This document shows positions 51,701 to 64,000 of a stretch of DNA of 64,000 bases, one piece after another. The position numbers and the translations under genes were made by a program. Position 1 is the stretch's first letter; each line of letters begins with the position of its first letter. The notes beneath the pieces are model-generated. The model was not told the DNA's origin. It did not search any database and saw only the letters and a program-made list of their open reading frames with translations. This DNA comes from Brugia malayi (lineage: Eukaryota > Nematoda > Chromadorea > Rhabditida > Onchocercidae), in contig NW_025062475.1 in the NCBI RefSeq assembly GCF_000002995.4, positions 12,680,687-12,744,686 of the forward strand, read 5' to 3'.

Positions 51701-54700
51701 CAGTTTACGTTTTACGTTGGGTTCACGAATTACAGATTAGCATTTCGTAAAGAACAAATTACATTTTTGCTATATAAATGCATTAATTGCAAACTGATCC
51801 CAACTGATCACCGATCAGATCAAATTCATTCATACACAATATCGATAGTCTTCAACATGCTGAAAACGAAAAGTGATAAGAGAATGTTGAATGTCTCTTA
51901 TCATTGCAACAATAATTCATTTATAGTTGAAAATTACGTATTCTACCTTGTTGCATCAGATATTATCAGACGGTTTTCACGTTTATATTATCAAACGATT
52001 TTCACGTTTATCCCATAATATCAACAAAAACCTTATTCCCTTTCTATTTCAGTAATATCAACAAAAATCTTAGACTTTTTTATTCCCTTTCTATTTCAAA
52101 TGTGACAGTTCAATTCCATCCTTCAACCATTTGAAGTGAATAAAGCATTTTGAATTATTTTACTTTTTGTTTTTGTTTTGTTTCGATGTGATTGGTATGT
52201 ATGTTTATATGTGTGTACGTGTATGTGTGTATGTGTATGTCTACGTGTACGCGTGTGTCTGACTCGTCAAGCCAACCATCCCGTTGTTAAATAAAATTCT
52301 TAATAGTTCTGCTTCACGTGAACATTCCGTTTGCACACGTGTGACCCTTCACGACGAGATTCAGAAGATCTTCCTAACACCGTGTTTGACACACTCAATT
52401 TCTAAATTGAATTCATTATAAATTAATAAATACGTCTAAATCTCCTAACGTACCTTCTATAAGTAAGCATGTCAAAAGAAATTCTCTCCTATTAATTTGA
52501 AATTTCTATGAGACATCTGAAGATGACATTTATCATTTCTTAAGCAAGTTCACAATAAGTTCAAGGTATCTTTTAATCATTTTTCGAAGATTTAGCAATA
52601 ACAGTAAAAATTTCGGAACTGCTTCAATAGGAGTGAATTTTGGAATTTTCACTACTTCGAGCACTTCGAACTTTCAGTAAACGTTTGGATTTAAAATTTT
52701 AAGATTTTCAATAAATGTTGAATTTACTGCTTGAATAACATTTATACAGAAGTTTGCGCATTTTTATTTTCTGGGAAACAGAAAGGGGTGAAAGGTCACT
52801 AGGAATATATTCTCTAAAAGTCGTAAGAAGTTACTCTTTCGAGTGTATTCATGAATAATTCGAAATAATATTTCATCGCTCTACACTGTAATCTATGATC
52901 CATTCATATTTCAAGAGAAGCATTCTTCCTTGACCAACCGGATCACATTAAACATTTATGGTCATCCTGTATAACCTGAATAAAAGATAGTTCGCTGTCA
53001 GGAAAAGTCGTCCCTACTCTTTCAGTATAATCGGATTTGTGAAAACCGAAATTTATCAGACATTTCAAAATATGTATGAATAAGAGAAGAAAATGATAAT
53101 CACTTTTTTAACATATTGAAATTGATGTATCTTTGAATTGTTTCAGATTACTGCTCCGCTTTTCTCCAGCCGATTATTTGACTATGGACCAGATGTTGGT
53201 GATCAAGAGTTACCGAGAAATTTAGATGTCGCCGAAAAGATCAACCTGATTTATCCATTGCGATTTTATGGTGTTGACACATCAACGATATATGTAAGTT
53301 GTAACTAACAGAATCGATGGATATTTTTAAATTTTAACAGCTTTGATAGAAATTATCTTCCAATTTTTGTATTTTCAAGACTCATTTTTGATTTTTGATT
53401 TTCTCCTATGAATGCTTCTTGACAACTTAGCAACTGGCGAGCAATCGAAACAAGTTGACAGCTAAAGTAAATATATGCTTAGATATTGAGTAATGGCGGT
53501 ATTGGTATCGAGTCGAATACACGAACCTATCAGCAAAATGTATTACCAAGTAATTTAAAACTAATAGCACCATTTTGGAATCGAAATGACTTACGAAACG
53601 GTGGAAGTGTTTATTTTAGAGAAGTGGCAGGTACAATTTATCTCATAACTGTCACCTCATCTCAGTTCTACATAACTCTTATTCTGTTCAAAAGTTTCAA
53701 AAATTGATCTATTTAAAAAAAAAAAAAAAAAAAAAAACAACTTATTTAATCTGTCAATATGTATATTCAATAATAGATCCCAATAAAAGAGTTTAAAAAC
53801 AACCTAATTAAAAGCGCTAGTATTAATGAAATAATTTGAAAATTTGCAACATGAAATTGCATTCTTGCTAAATTACATTTCATCTATACAATGCTTCTTC
53901 CATAAGGACTCAAAAAAAATTTGAGTAAAGTAAAATTAATTTTCTAACACGAAGATCATGTCAAAGATCAAAATTAACATGAAGTTTTGAATAAAAAAAA
54001 AAAAAAAAAAAAAAGAATGTATGATAATAATTGATGATAAAAATAGATTTCAATCTAACTAGCTTTGAGCATAATGTCAGCAATCAAATATTACCAGAAG
54101 AAAGTTATTTTTAGCGGGACGTGTTCTGGAACGTGGACAAAGTGAAATCCGGTACCAATACGATGAAGTGGTAAAGGTGAAGGCGTGCTTACTAGTTACG
54201 TGGGATAAAATGCAACCCGTCGGCGCTGCGCCTTTACCCGATGATGTTCGTTCATTTGATAAATAGCTATTAATTCTTGTTTATAAAGTGTTAATATCAT
54301 TGACTACACTTTATAAACACGTGGAAACGTATGAAAGCTAATTTAAACTCTCTGCAAATATTACTCTTTTTATTGAAATTCACCGAAAGATAAGTTAATA
54401 ATTTGTTGTTACAGAATACGAACACTTTCCAAATAGCACTGTTTATTACTGATAATGGCACATTTGCTAATTTTATTTACAAAAATATCGGTTGGACACA
54501 AGGAGCTGAGGTTTGTATGCTTTTTCATTTATTTATTAAGAAGTAAACTTGCAAATTGCAGATAGCATTTGCAAACAACAAGTTGAAGTCTAGAAAATAT
54601 CTTAGTAAATGAAAAAAAAAAAAATCAAAAAACTATTTTCAATTGCGAATTATTATTTCAGTAAGTTTTTAGGGATTGAAAAAATATTTTGCTGAAAGTT

Positions 54701-57700
54701 TCTTGAAGATAAACAAAGTGGACAAAAATTCATTGACAAATTCAGTAGTGCAAAAGTAAATGGATGAAAATAATGAGTAGACACAATGAAGTGAAAGTGG
54801 TCAGCATTCTAAGACTTTTTTACAGGCAGGTTTCAACAAAGGTGACAGGAAAGAATTTTTCGCACTTCCTACTTCCGGCACCGGTAATATCATGTATCTG
54901 GAAGAATACGGCAATACAGGAATCCCTGGTGAATGGATGTTTAAGCTTGGTGACAAAAGTGTGGAACGATGCAAATCTGGGATAAAAGGAGATACTTGCG
55001 ACGAGGGTAACTTTCATCGCTTTTCTTGCTGTTCAAAAGAAAAAATCGGTAACTAAAATCTTGTGATGATTTGAAATGATATTATTGATTGATGTAAAGG
55101 TGAAAATTACAGAATGCTCAGCTGGTGAGTGGGGACCTGATTGTGCATTGTGCTGTCACTGTGCAAGCGGTACGTGCAGTGCAACCATCGGTGAATGCAT
55201 TGGTGGCAAATGTTCCGATTGCTGGACAGGTCTACCAACCTGCCAAGAAAGTAAGCCATCCAAATTCTATTACTTTACGTAAGCTTATGCAATTTTCGAT
55301 AATAAGCAAGCGGTGCTTATCCGAAACTACTATGCATTACTGTTTACTAATGCAACTGGTTTTGCTACCTGCCAAACCAAAGTAAGTCAAATCAAATCAT
55401 ACATGAGTTGCTGTAAACTACGCACGTCATTCACTATTTGATAACGTTCTAAGACATCTGAAATTACCTCCACAAGTTAAAGTCCTTTTTTTGTATTCGA
55501 TGTGACACCTTTCTCAGGTGTATAGCCTTTTCTCACTCTATTTGACTTCATTAACTTTCATTATTCTGTCCAATTGAAAAATGTCCTAGTAATTGGTGCA
55601 TTCAACAGAGCTACTCGAACTGAAACTGCAGCATTAGTCTAAAAGCAGAAAATCTGTGTTCTATTACGGAACTTTGGTACCAAAATTTGATCCCTAACTT
55701 TAATATGAAATGTTTTCAAATGTAAATAATTTGAAGAGAGAGAAGAATGCGAAGCGCTGATGCAAGAACATTGCGCTCATAACGCCATGTCATTTACGGA
55801 CTACGACCGTTGCGGTGAACCGATCCAACGGTGTCAGTGCTTGAAAGGCTTTGAAGGTGACGGATATTCCGCATGTGATGGTATGTTTTCCTGAAAGTTC
55901 GTTGCATGCTAGTAAAGTCAAACTTGAATATTTCATGCAAGACTAATGAGCGTATCACGTTGTCCTCCTTGCTTATCAGAAAGGCTTTTATCAGTTGACT
56001 GATTGCAAAACCCAGAAAGCATTCCTAGATTCCTTCAGTACATTCGAGATAAGGAACGATTGAATGATGGCAAAACAATTCAGTGCTTTTACTTTTTATT
56101 ATTGCTATTAATTTTTTGCATATACTAAAAACAAAATAGTAAACAATAAAGCAAATAAGTGAGACAACGATTCCATCTTTCGGGTTCATTAGCCTTACAA
56201 ATGAAATTAATTTTACAAATTAAAGCTTTATAAATTAAACTGAACAAGCAATCTTATCGAACTAAGTCAATAAATTACTCATTGTAAACATTTGCTGACA
56301 AAATTTGCAATGAGTTGTGCAAAAAAGAAAAAAAAAAAAAAAAAGATGCTTAATTTATAAATTTTTGCATTATTTGACGAACAACTGAAAGCTTTACGAT
56401 TGTTCGAACAAAATACTAAATTAGTTTAATTAATAAACTGAGTCGAGAATTGCTCTGTCGAGCAAGCAGCACTGAATGATGCATATTTCATCGTAATACT
56501 GCAATTTAAAACTGACATGCAATATCTTGCAGATATCGATGAGTGCTTGCAGCCAGGTGTATGTCACGAAAATGCAATTTGTGGGAACACTCCAGGACAC
56601 TATTTCTGCACATGTGCGGATGGATTTATTGGTGACGGAGTGAGTGAATGCATAAGTTCGTTGCTGTATTCATACCGCGGTCATCAAGAGCTGCCGAAAG
56701 ATCGGAATGCAAGAGTGGTGCTGCAACTCAAGCAACCACTACAAATATTCGGCAAGAAATTGGACAAATTAACGGTTGGTACCACTTTTCGGATTCTGTC
56801 AACTACCTTGCAAACTGACAGTACAGTTGTGCACCTATTTAACTAATGAATTATTGAATTCTTGAAACCACTACTACACAGTACTTTTATACAAATATTT
56901 ATGCCACTTATTTTCATTCCACAAAAGTTCTCGTAATAAGATGATATCAAAAGGTCAAAAATTAGACTTCAACATTATCATATGAATTCGTCATGTTCAC
57001 ATGTTCCCGTGAAGGAAGGTCACCTCAAACAACACTCCTCACAATACAACAACAATACAGGATGTCAACTAGACTTGGCCAAACTCTTCTCAGGCCTGAA
57101 ATCCTCACTACTACCCATTCCATTTGTCTTACAGATTTGTCTCTATTCCTTTTTGAATCATTCTCCGATATCTTAAAATAAGTACCGCCACCGATAGTGT
57201 TGCGCTAGTTGTTGCATAGTTCACTACTTAGTCATATCTTCTCTTTCATTCTTTCAACTCGCATCGATAACTTAAATTGCGTAAAGAAGAGAATATGTAA
57301 GGTACACGTAAACTAGTTTGTCATTTACATAATACACGTCACGTAAATCTACCGTTTACAACTCTGCATGAAGAATCGTTCTTCCTACGCCACATTCTCC
57401 ATCTTTTCCCTGTTGTAAATGTACAATTGTCAAATAGCAATGGACGAATTAATTGTGAATCCACGTGAAGCACACGTGAAACACGCATACAGAAAAGTTA
57501 GAAAGAAAGCTGTTGAAAGGAGTGTTTATGTTCCTTTCATTAGATATTTAACTGGTTAACTACGAGTAACCTCTTTTACAGATTTCGACATTAGGAATAA
57601 TATCTGTGGAAGACAGCTCAAAAGTTAACGCAGGTGATCACCTCGCTTCTTCCGGAATACATGGCATAGCACCGTTCTTTGCTAATATTGACATCCGGAA

Positions 57701-60700
57701 AGGTGGTCAAATATTTGTGGACGAGACAGATGGTACATTTACTCTACTAGTTTTTATTTTTTAATCAATTCCTTTCCACTTTTTTCTTTCTGTTCATTCT
57801 CAATTTTATCATTTCCTACGGATATTTTTCTAATTTCTTCCTTCTCTGTGTCTTTCCTTCAGTTTTACCGCCACACTTAGATGTTGAACGGTTCTCCATA
57901 ATTTACTTCCCCAAGTTTCATAGGTAATGAAATATATGAGAAATGATGAAAATGAATGAATTGCGAAGAGAGCAGAAAAGTTAATTGTTCGAAAGTTAAT
58001 TTATTTAAGCTAATTGTTCTGCTTTGTTTGCAGATCCAAAAGTACTTTCAAGAGCCACGAAAACAATTGCAAGCAGTATAAATGACAAGAAATTCCAGGC
58101 TAAGACTGCTGTATTGGTCACTTATATCAATGTTACTGATGCTGACCGAACGGTTTCTTTCTTGTTTCATTTTCGTTTAACTTAAGTTAATACTAATATT
58201 TCGATCTGACATCCAAAAAATTGTAAAAATCAAGATTATAGGGTCCAGGGAGTACATTTCAAACATTAATTATTGGCGGAACAAATAAACAACATCGAAA
58301 TGAAACATATGCGCAAATGCTGTATAAGGATTTACCTTGGGGCGATGGAGCTGAGGTATCGTATCGCAGTAATCAGTTAAAATTTATAAAATCCAATACT
58401 TTACAATTATCTGTTAACTGATATCATCGTTATCAGAAGACTATACAATTATCAAAATTTCAGGCTAGCATTTTAACGTACGGTTCAAAGAATCCATTAA
58501 TGCTACCTGGATCTGGTACCAATGAAATAGTGCATTTGAGTAGGAGTAGCAATATTGGAAAACCAGGTCAGTGGTTGTATCGAATTGATTCCAACGACGT
58601 ACAAATGTGTCTTCAGCCAAATCTTCAACCTCCATATTGTGAGCAGTATGAGGTCACGGATGATTCGATATCCGTCACATCGCCAACATGTAATTAATTT
58701 ATGATTTCATTCTTACCTTAATGCATAATATATCCCTAAGTTTTATTTTTAAATAAGTTTAAAACTTGGAAGTTAAAGATTTGTGTTTATTTTGGACTTA
58801 TTACGCTGCAACAATTGAAATTGCTAACTGTCATGGGAAAAAATTTACAGTAGAAGAGATAGAAATATCGGAACAAGTGCATCGTTCCTCAATTTCTGAA
58901 GTGGATGAACCGACCGATGAACTTGTCGAGATTCCCGGACCTCAGATAATCCATCCAGTACTCATCGACCCGCCAACTTCATCTCATATTCAACCGGTAG
59001 TAGAAACGAAACCCAGCGATCACAGTTCCGGAAATGCAAAGGACGGAGGGTGGACGAGAAGTCCAGTGACACCACACATGTCAGTTAGTTCAAAGTGATA
59101 TTTGATTGACCTGCTGCTGTGACTCATACATCCATTCATCCATCCGATTATTCTGACTAATAGATTGCCCGCATTTCAGACCGCTGATCTCGTTGGACCG
59201 CCAGGACATCGAGGATTTGCCCCCGGACGCGTTCGAGGTCACATTCCCGCCTTTTGTCACCGTGGTACCGCGACTGTTCACTACTGGTGACATAGAAACT
59301 GGATTGCTGTCGACTCATCCAGTAGTACTGCCTTGCTGATTACTTTTTTCGATTTAAACTTCTCATTTAATACTATAATTGTTTGTTAATCCAGATGACC
59401 TTTCTACAGCAATCGTTTCGAAATTCTTGAAAATTTGTGTTTTCTTTAAAAAAAAGCCATAAATAAAATTCATGTTTAAATAGTTTTTTAGGGGGATGGA
59501 ATGCAAGACAGACAACCAGAATTTCTTGCGACAACATCAACGATATTGGCAACTGATCCTGTTGTTGATGACAGTCGTTCTGAAGTACTTCCAGAAGTTT
59601 CTGAACTACCTCCGATATCGTCAACACGATCTGTGGAAGATGTTAGACCTGTACAGAAAGTTAAACCGGGAGAAATTGATTTTGATAATGATGAACAAAT
59701 TATTAATCTCTTCCGACCTGACGACGATTCCTTTGATAACAGGCTTGAACCGAATAAAGAGAATGAAGCTTCTGAGGTTTATTATATATATATTTTCTCA
59801 GAACTTTTTTCCTTTTCAAAATCATATTGAATGAGCCAACCTGTAGTGTCTTCATTTCTGCAGGTGTCAATGTCAACAGATTCGCCGGTACAAACCTTGG
59901 TGCAAGAAGATGAAAGGGATTATATGACGTTAAGTACTACCAGTAAACCACTGTTCATTTTCACCACACTACCAAAGGTATGCATGCCTTATCCCACCAC
60001 ACTATGAGATAATTTAAATTGAAAAATGTTCAAATTAACAAATGTTTAGAAACGGCCTATGCCGACGAAACCAAAGTCAGTAGCAGCACACGGTACATCT
60101 TTTACAACAGCGCACGGTCCGTTCGATGTTCGAAACGAAGTGAAGGTGGAAGCATCCAGCAGCAGTTAGCTCTCTTTTCTCCTTCTTTTACGAGACTCTT
60201 TGTTCAGCTAACTGACTTTCTGACTCTGGCTTTGTTGTTAAAAAATTAATACTTTAGATCTCGCTGTTATTATTCCGACGGCAATCATTGCAGTATGGTT
60301 ATTGTTACTCGCAGTTATTGCATTGTTCTGCTGTTGCCGCAGGAAGTAAGTCTTTTTCTTTCTGTCTCACTAATGAGTTAACGGTGGGTAAAATTAGAAT
60401 AAAATTGAAATTTAAAGCGTCCCTGGTGGTTATGTTGTAGGCGAGCGGAACGTCACTTCAGGGACATATATTTCCCGAATCATCAGCAGATTCATCCTAT
60501 TACGACAACATTTGCGATGCGAAAGGATTCGAAGAATTTCGATGGTTCCTACGAAGATCATCTCGAAAAAGCAGCACGACTCAGCTCCGAACTGAATTCC
60601 TACAATCAGGTATTTGTAATTGTTCCTGTTAATCTTGCAATTTGAAGCTTGTCCAGGTGTTTTGGAAGTCCAGCAGGAATGTGACGGAATGCGGAATGCA

Positions 60701-60981
60701 TCTTAAAAGCTCATATTGTTTTAGAATGGTCGTGTTTCGTTATACGGTTCGTATTGGAACTTAGCAGGCAATGCTTCCAGTAGTTCGACAAGCGGTTTGC
60801 CTGTTGGCAATAGGCAAAGCCCATTCTCACAGTACAGTACACAGCAGGTATTTCTGAATTATGTTACTCGGATTTAATTAATAATTTAAATTAATTATTT
60901 CTTTACTAAATTATCGTTAATTAATCGTTTATTTCCTATAGTCTGACATTTCAGCGATATATTTACGGTTCTCGATACTGA
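48779..60981 (+). CDS. dex-1: DEX-1-like transmembrane protein: two nidogen domains, EGF-like modules
   Basis: Twenty-two exons: 48779-49012, 53147-53293, 53483-53630, 54115-54245, 54415-54510, 54826-55006, 55113-55250, 55737-55880, 56533-56774, 57582-57732, 58034-58152, 58242-58355, 58464-58689, 58851-59079, 59180-59321, 59492-59776, 59864-59977, 60050-60164, 60258-60345, 60441-60609, 60725-60847, 60955-60981 (TGA). They total 3,363 nt, 1,120 residues, phases consistent. Seen: signal peptide ~1-36; first nidogen domain ~79-312 (LFDYGPDVGDQELPRNLDV, ILSNGGIGI, LIAPFWNRND); Cys-rich module ~313-358; EGF-like ~365-406; calcium-binding EGF ~407-442 (DIDECLQPGVC); second nidogen-like domain ~445-680; Ser/Thr/Pro-rich stalk; membrane segment ~987-1010 followed by CCCRRK; ~105-residue cytoplasmic tail. 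In C. elegans DEX-1 is matrix-associated and anchors dendrite tips with DYF-7. Least certain: the exon 1 donor, the exon 15 end and the last exon. Confidence 0.92.
50731..50770 (+). repeat. G-run with quadruplex potential
   Basis: Thirteen consecutive G (50741-50753) flanked by GGAGGGG and GTGGGGAAGG lie in an AT-rich intron of dex-1 on the sense strand. It satisfies simple G-quadruplex patterns. Confidence 0.85.
51522..51558. repeat. Perfect 11-bp inverted repeat (hairpin)
   Basis: TACGTCGAAAC (51522-51532) and its exact complement GTTTCGACGTA (51548-51558) flank a 15-nt loop, in dex-1 intron 1. The CpG-containing arms are unusual in this AT-rich sequence. Confidence 0.9.
51961..52010. repeat. 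25-bp tandem duplication
   Basis: Two abutting copies, 51961-51985 and 51986-52010, differ at 2 positions; the motif is TATTATCARACGRTTTTCAC plus GTTTA. Confidence 0.9.
52016..52098. repeat. Second tandem duplication, ~37-46 bp unit
   Basis: Copies at 52016-52052 and 52053-52098 share TAATATCAACAAAAA at the left and TATTCCCTTTCTATTTCA at the right; the second has about 9 extra T-rich bases. It follows the 25-bp duplication after only 5 bp. Confidence 0.85.
52190..52262. repeat. Degenerate GT-rich tract
   Basis: Alternating GTATGT, GTGTGT and ACGTGT units in dex-1 intron 1; an interrupted purine/pyrimidine-alternating microsatellite. Confidence 0.8.
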
Positions 60982-61687
60982 TTAATTATGGATATAAATT
61001 GGAGAGTGCCATTGCAGTCAAACACTAAACCTAGCACACTTAACTCTCGACATTCTCGATATGATCAGTGTTGTTAACCTGACGAAAAATTTGGCAGTGC
61101 AGGAAGTGCAACATTGCTCAAAAGCTCTTTTCAAGCCTCTCGATTAGCTCAGAATTACAGTATTATATGTGGAAATGCGTCGTTAAAAATTCCAATTTTT
61201 CATAATTTCTTTATGCTGGGAATTGTTATTTTATATGGCTGTATCAGCTTATTTTCGGAAATCAGGGCATTACTTCCGGAATACTGGTTGCAGCATGTAA
61301 ACATGTAACTGAGGCGGCTGGTATTTTTTACCTTTTGAAAATTTAACCATAAATTCACTGCATAATTTCAATGCCACATTATTTATCTTCATGAATTTAT
61401 GCTCAATAAGAAAATGCAATGACTTATAAAAAATGAATGTTTTGTTCCTTTTTATCTAAATACTCAATGATTTCAATGTGACAATCATCAGTTATGGTTG
61501 GCAATTTGTATTTCACCACAGTAATATGTGCTTTAGTTCTTGATGACTTATTTGATAATTTAATTAATTAGATGAATAGTTCAATACTTTGTATCTAAAA
61601 TAGTCAATAAGTTGTTTTTAGGAACTCTTTAGAATTTAGCTCTGTGATTTTCGCTTGAGCTATCGTATTTTATTTAGTTATAATAGA

Positions 61688-61729
61688 TGATAATAATAAT
61701 AATTATCTCTCATAATAATAATAATAATC
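61688..61729. repeat. (TAA)n microsatellite, interrupted
   Basis: Two blocks of TAA/ATA units separated by an ATTATCTCTC spacer. Confidence 0.85.
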
Positions 61730-62179
61730 TCTAGCATACTTACCATTTAATAGAAAATAATACGTCATGGTATACCTTTTTGTGTATTGGAAATTTTTTT
61801 TTTTTGACCATTTAAGTTCAGCGATAGGTAAGGGATACAATGTAATAGTGAAGGAGGTAGAAATCAAGCAGTAATAATTAGCGACATTTCTTCTAAACGA
61901 TCTTCTTGTTAATTAGAAATGTTTTAAATCTGATTTTGTGATAAGTCTGAATTATTTCTCGTTGATGTTTCAGAATTATCAAAGATAGTTTAATTTAATC
62001 AGTAATTGCATAAATGAAATGATTCAATGATTGTCATTTTGCATTATTTCTTTTCCCAATGATTAATATAGTGATATTCGGCGACCGATCGGACATCGTT
62101 TCATGGATCTAAAGCTGTGCTACGCGTACAAATTTTGAAAATTTATTTAATTCACTTAAGAGCGCTCTTTCTGATCTCA

Positions 62180-62185
62180 TTTATT
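62180..62185 (-). terminator. Polyadenylation signal AATAAA
   Basis: TTTATT on the plus strand gives AATAAA on the minus strand, about 125 nt downstream of the acyl-CoA synthetase stop codon. Confidence 0.5.
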
Positions 62186-62308
62186 AATTGGCGCATTTGT
62201 ACCTCTATAAGAGTGCTAATGAAATGGTGTAATACTGGACGAAGCAAAACTCACTTTTTCATTTTTAATTAATTTATCAATAAATTTGCATAACTTTTCT
62301 ATCACTGC

Positions 62309-64000
62309 TTATGAGGAATCATCGTGATAGAGATCTGCTATAACTTTCTCGTACTTTTCTTTGATTCGACGACGTTTTAATTTTAGTGCTTCGGTCAAGA
62401 GACCACTCTCAGCTGTCCATGTCTCATCGCATAGATAAATCTTTCTTGGCAGTTCATTTTTCAGCAAATGGTCTAAATCATTGCAATAAAATCTTTTTTT
62501 TTTTTAAATTCTAAAGTTTAATTTTTAACTCGAATTTAATTTTCCTGGAATAATTGCACAGTCTTTTGATCATTCCTTGTTTGACAATCCATTCTTAATT
62601 CATTGCATTTTTTCCTTTAAATCTAATTCCTTTAATTTTGTTGTTATTTATTTTTTTTGTTAATTCAGAATCTTCTAAGTGTCTCTAGAATGCAAAGAGG
62701 AAAATCTGTTTCCTTCAAATTTTAGGACCATGAAGCAAATGATTTCTGACACGATTTTTTTTTGAAATAGCTAGGATACTATCTCTTCTTGTATTATCTT
62801 GCATTCAATTTTAAATGAACAATGGAACATCCATTATTTCTCATAGCTTTTTAGATTTCGTTGATAGATAAGAAAACCTTGAAATGATCTACAAATGATA
62901 ATGATTGGTTGGAATCAATGATTAGACGATTGCTATCAGTGGAAACATACTACTTTTTACAGCAAACTCTTCCAGTCGTTTCTGATATTCTTTCACAATT
63001 TTAGTGTTTCGACATAATTCACTCCAATTGACTGAATGCAAATGAAGCTGAAATTAATAGTCTTTAAATGAGTGATTGCAAATAACAATCGTTTTATACT
63101 CGAATATACAACTAACATCGACGAAATTTTCAAATGTTTATAGTTAACAATAAAAAACAATTTTCGCTTCATATCAAATTTTCCCTTTTATCTTTGCTCA
63201 AGCGAATATGAATCTATCAAAAAAAGAAAAGGAAAAAAGAAATTTGTCATAAATAAAAAAAATACTGAAATTGGTAGGTGATTATAAATACTTCGAAAAG
63301 CCTTTTGTTTCATTATATTTCTGACAATTTATTATAATTTATTTTAATTACATAAGAATTTTAGAAAAAAAAAATTTTCAGTGCTTTGAGAAAACACTGA
63401 TTGATTGATTGTCGTCTCACACTTTATTTATTTAAAATATTTTAATCTTCACATATGTTCATTCTGTTTGCTTCAATTTCAATTCATTATCAAATTACAT
63501 TACTACCATCAAATTATATTTCTAAGAGAAAGGAAACCTCAACAGCAATGCCTTCCAGATGCTTCCTGTTAGGTACGATAAGAGCTATCAGATACGGTGA
63601 TAACTGACCGCCGTAACAGCAAATATTATCAATCAACGGACAACTTAACAGTGTTGTTTCGATTTTAGCCAACGATATGTATTCGCCATTTTGCATTTTT
63701 ATTAAGTCTTTTTTTCGATCTGAAACCGATTGAAATTTAGATTTCTTCCACAAAAATTGGTTAGTAATAATTGTTGTAAATTATTTCAGATAACACATAC
63801 CAATAATACACAACGAGCCGTCCTTGCGAAATTCGCCAATGTCGCCAGTGGCAAAATATCGTGTGCCATTAATAATAACGAAGTCTTCAGCTGTTTTCTC
63901 CGGCTCTTTCCAATAACCAGGTGATACATTTGAACCAGAAACAAGTATCTCTCCTCGAGGTGGATCATTAAGAGGTGTATACTCACCTGTGAAGATGTGA
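62309..64000 (-). CDS. acs-4: Long-chain acyl-CoA synthetase (ACSL3/4-like), C-terminal part
   Basis: Minus-strand exons: 63986 (or the window edge)-63801, 63719-63538, 63047-62954, 62472-62309 (TAA). Seen: [18 protein letters not shown], the adenylate-forming TGDIGEF motif, [20 protein letters not shown] with the conserved DRKKD hinge, CPLIDNI, and a C-terminus near [20 protein letters not shown], all typical of animal ACSL proteins. Family knowledge: the enzyme activates long-chain fatty acids to acyl-CoA using ATP, usually on ER, lipid-droplet or peroxisome membranes. The N-terminal two-thirds lie right of the window. Exon 63047 could instead end at 62961, but 62954 gives the right phase for the last exon. 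The symbol is by likely orthology to the ACSL3/4-type worm gene and is less sure than the family. Confidence 0.88.

Larger units (their letters stand above)
49013..53146 (+). other. Large first intron of dex-1
   Basis: At 4.1 kb this is several times longer than the other dex-1 introns. It contains a G-run, a perfect 11-bp hairpin, two tandem duplications and a GT-rich tract, listed separately. Its own open frames (for example 51671-52018, 115 residues) look like chance. First-intron enhancers are plausible but not shown. Confidence 0.6.
60982..62308. other. Convergent intergenic region between dex-1 and the acyl-CoA synthetase gene
   Basis: The two genes end tail to tail. Seen: TAA/ATA trinucleotide repeats around 61688-61729, and a minus-strand AATAAA (62180-62185) about 125 bp past the synthetase stop. 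The ORF 61114-61308 has no supporting context. Confidence 0.6.

Noticed and set aside
51671..52018. A 115-residue open frame within dex-1 intron 1
   Set aside because: AT-rich composition, no homology I recognise, and it runs into tandem duplications; most likely chance.
1..64000. Bacterial endosymbiont insertion, rRNA genes, CRISPR arrays or intact transposons
   Set aside because: No long uninterrupted bacterial-style ORFs, rRNA-like sequence, spaced direct-repeat arrays, or transposase or reverse-transcriptase motifs were seen.

Overview
This window reads as nuclear DNA of a nematode. It is AT-rich with long A/T runs. Genes are split into many short exons with TTTCAG-type acceptors, and every recognisable protein has a Caenorhabditis elegans counterpart. 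Intron sizes and A/T-run texture would suit a filarial or other spirurid worm, but I cannot name the species from sequence alone. I rebuilt exon structures by hand, keeping reading phase consistent across every junction.

Layout: (1) about 3-3599, + strand, a mab-21 gene (5' end cut by the window). (2) 4441-17451, - strand, the first 35 exons of a neurobeachin/LRBA gene (C. elegans sel-2). It stops inside the PH domain, so mab-21 must lie in antisense orientation inside a sel-2 intron. (3) 17803-21479, + strand, a ten-exon gene for a 496-residue protein I do not recognise, divergent from sel-2. (4) 22501-25678, + strand, tRNA dimethylallyltransferase (gro-1/TRIT1). (5) 26463-35134, + strand, an FE65/APBB adaptor (feh-1) with a WW and two PTB domains. 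(6) 35135-48778, a gene-poor stretch with microsatellites, short repeats and a few orphan ORFs. (7) 48779-60981, + strand, a nidogen/EGF transmembrane protein (dex-1). (8) 62309 to the right edge, - strand, the 3' part of a long-chain acyl-CoA synthetase (ACSL3/4, acs-4-like).

The genes do not form one pathway. mab-21, sel-2, feh-1 and dex-1 are developmental, trafficking or adhesion genes; gro-1 modifies tRNA; acs activates fatty acids. What links them is position. To my knowledge the C. elegans counterparts of all six named genes lie on chromosome III, so this looks like a piece of a conserved chromosome. The strongest observation is the mab-21-in-neurobeachin nesting, the arrangement known for MAB21L1/NBEA and MAB21L2/LRBA in vertebrates. 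I saw no rRNA, tRNA, CRISPR, intact transposon or bacterial insertion.
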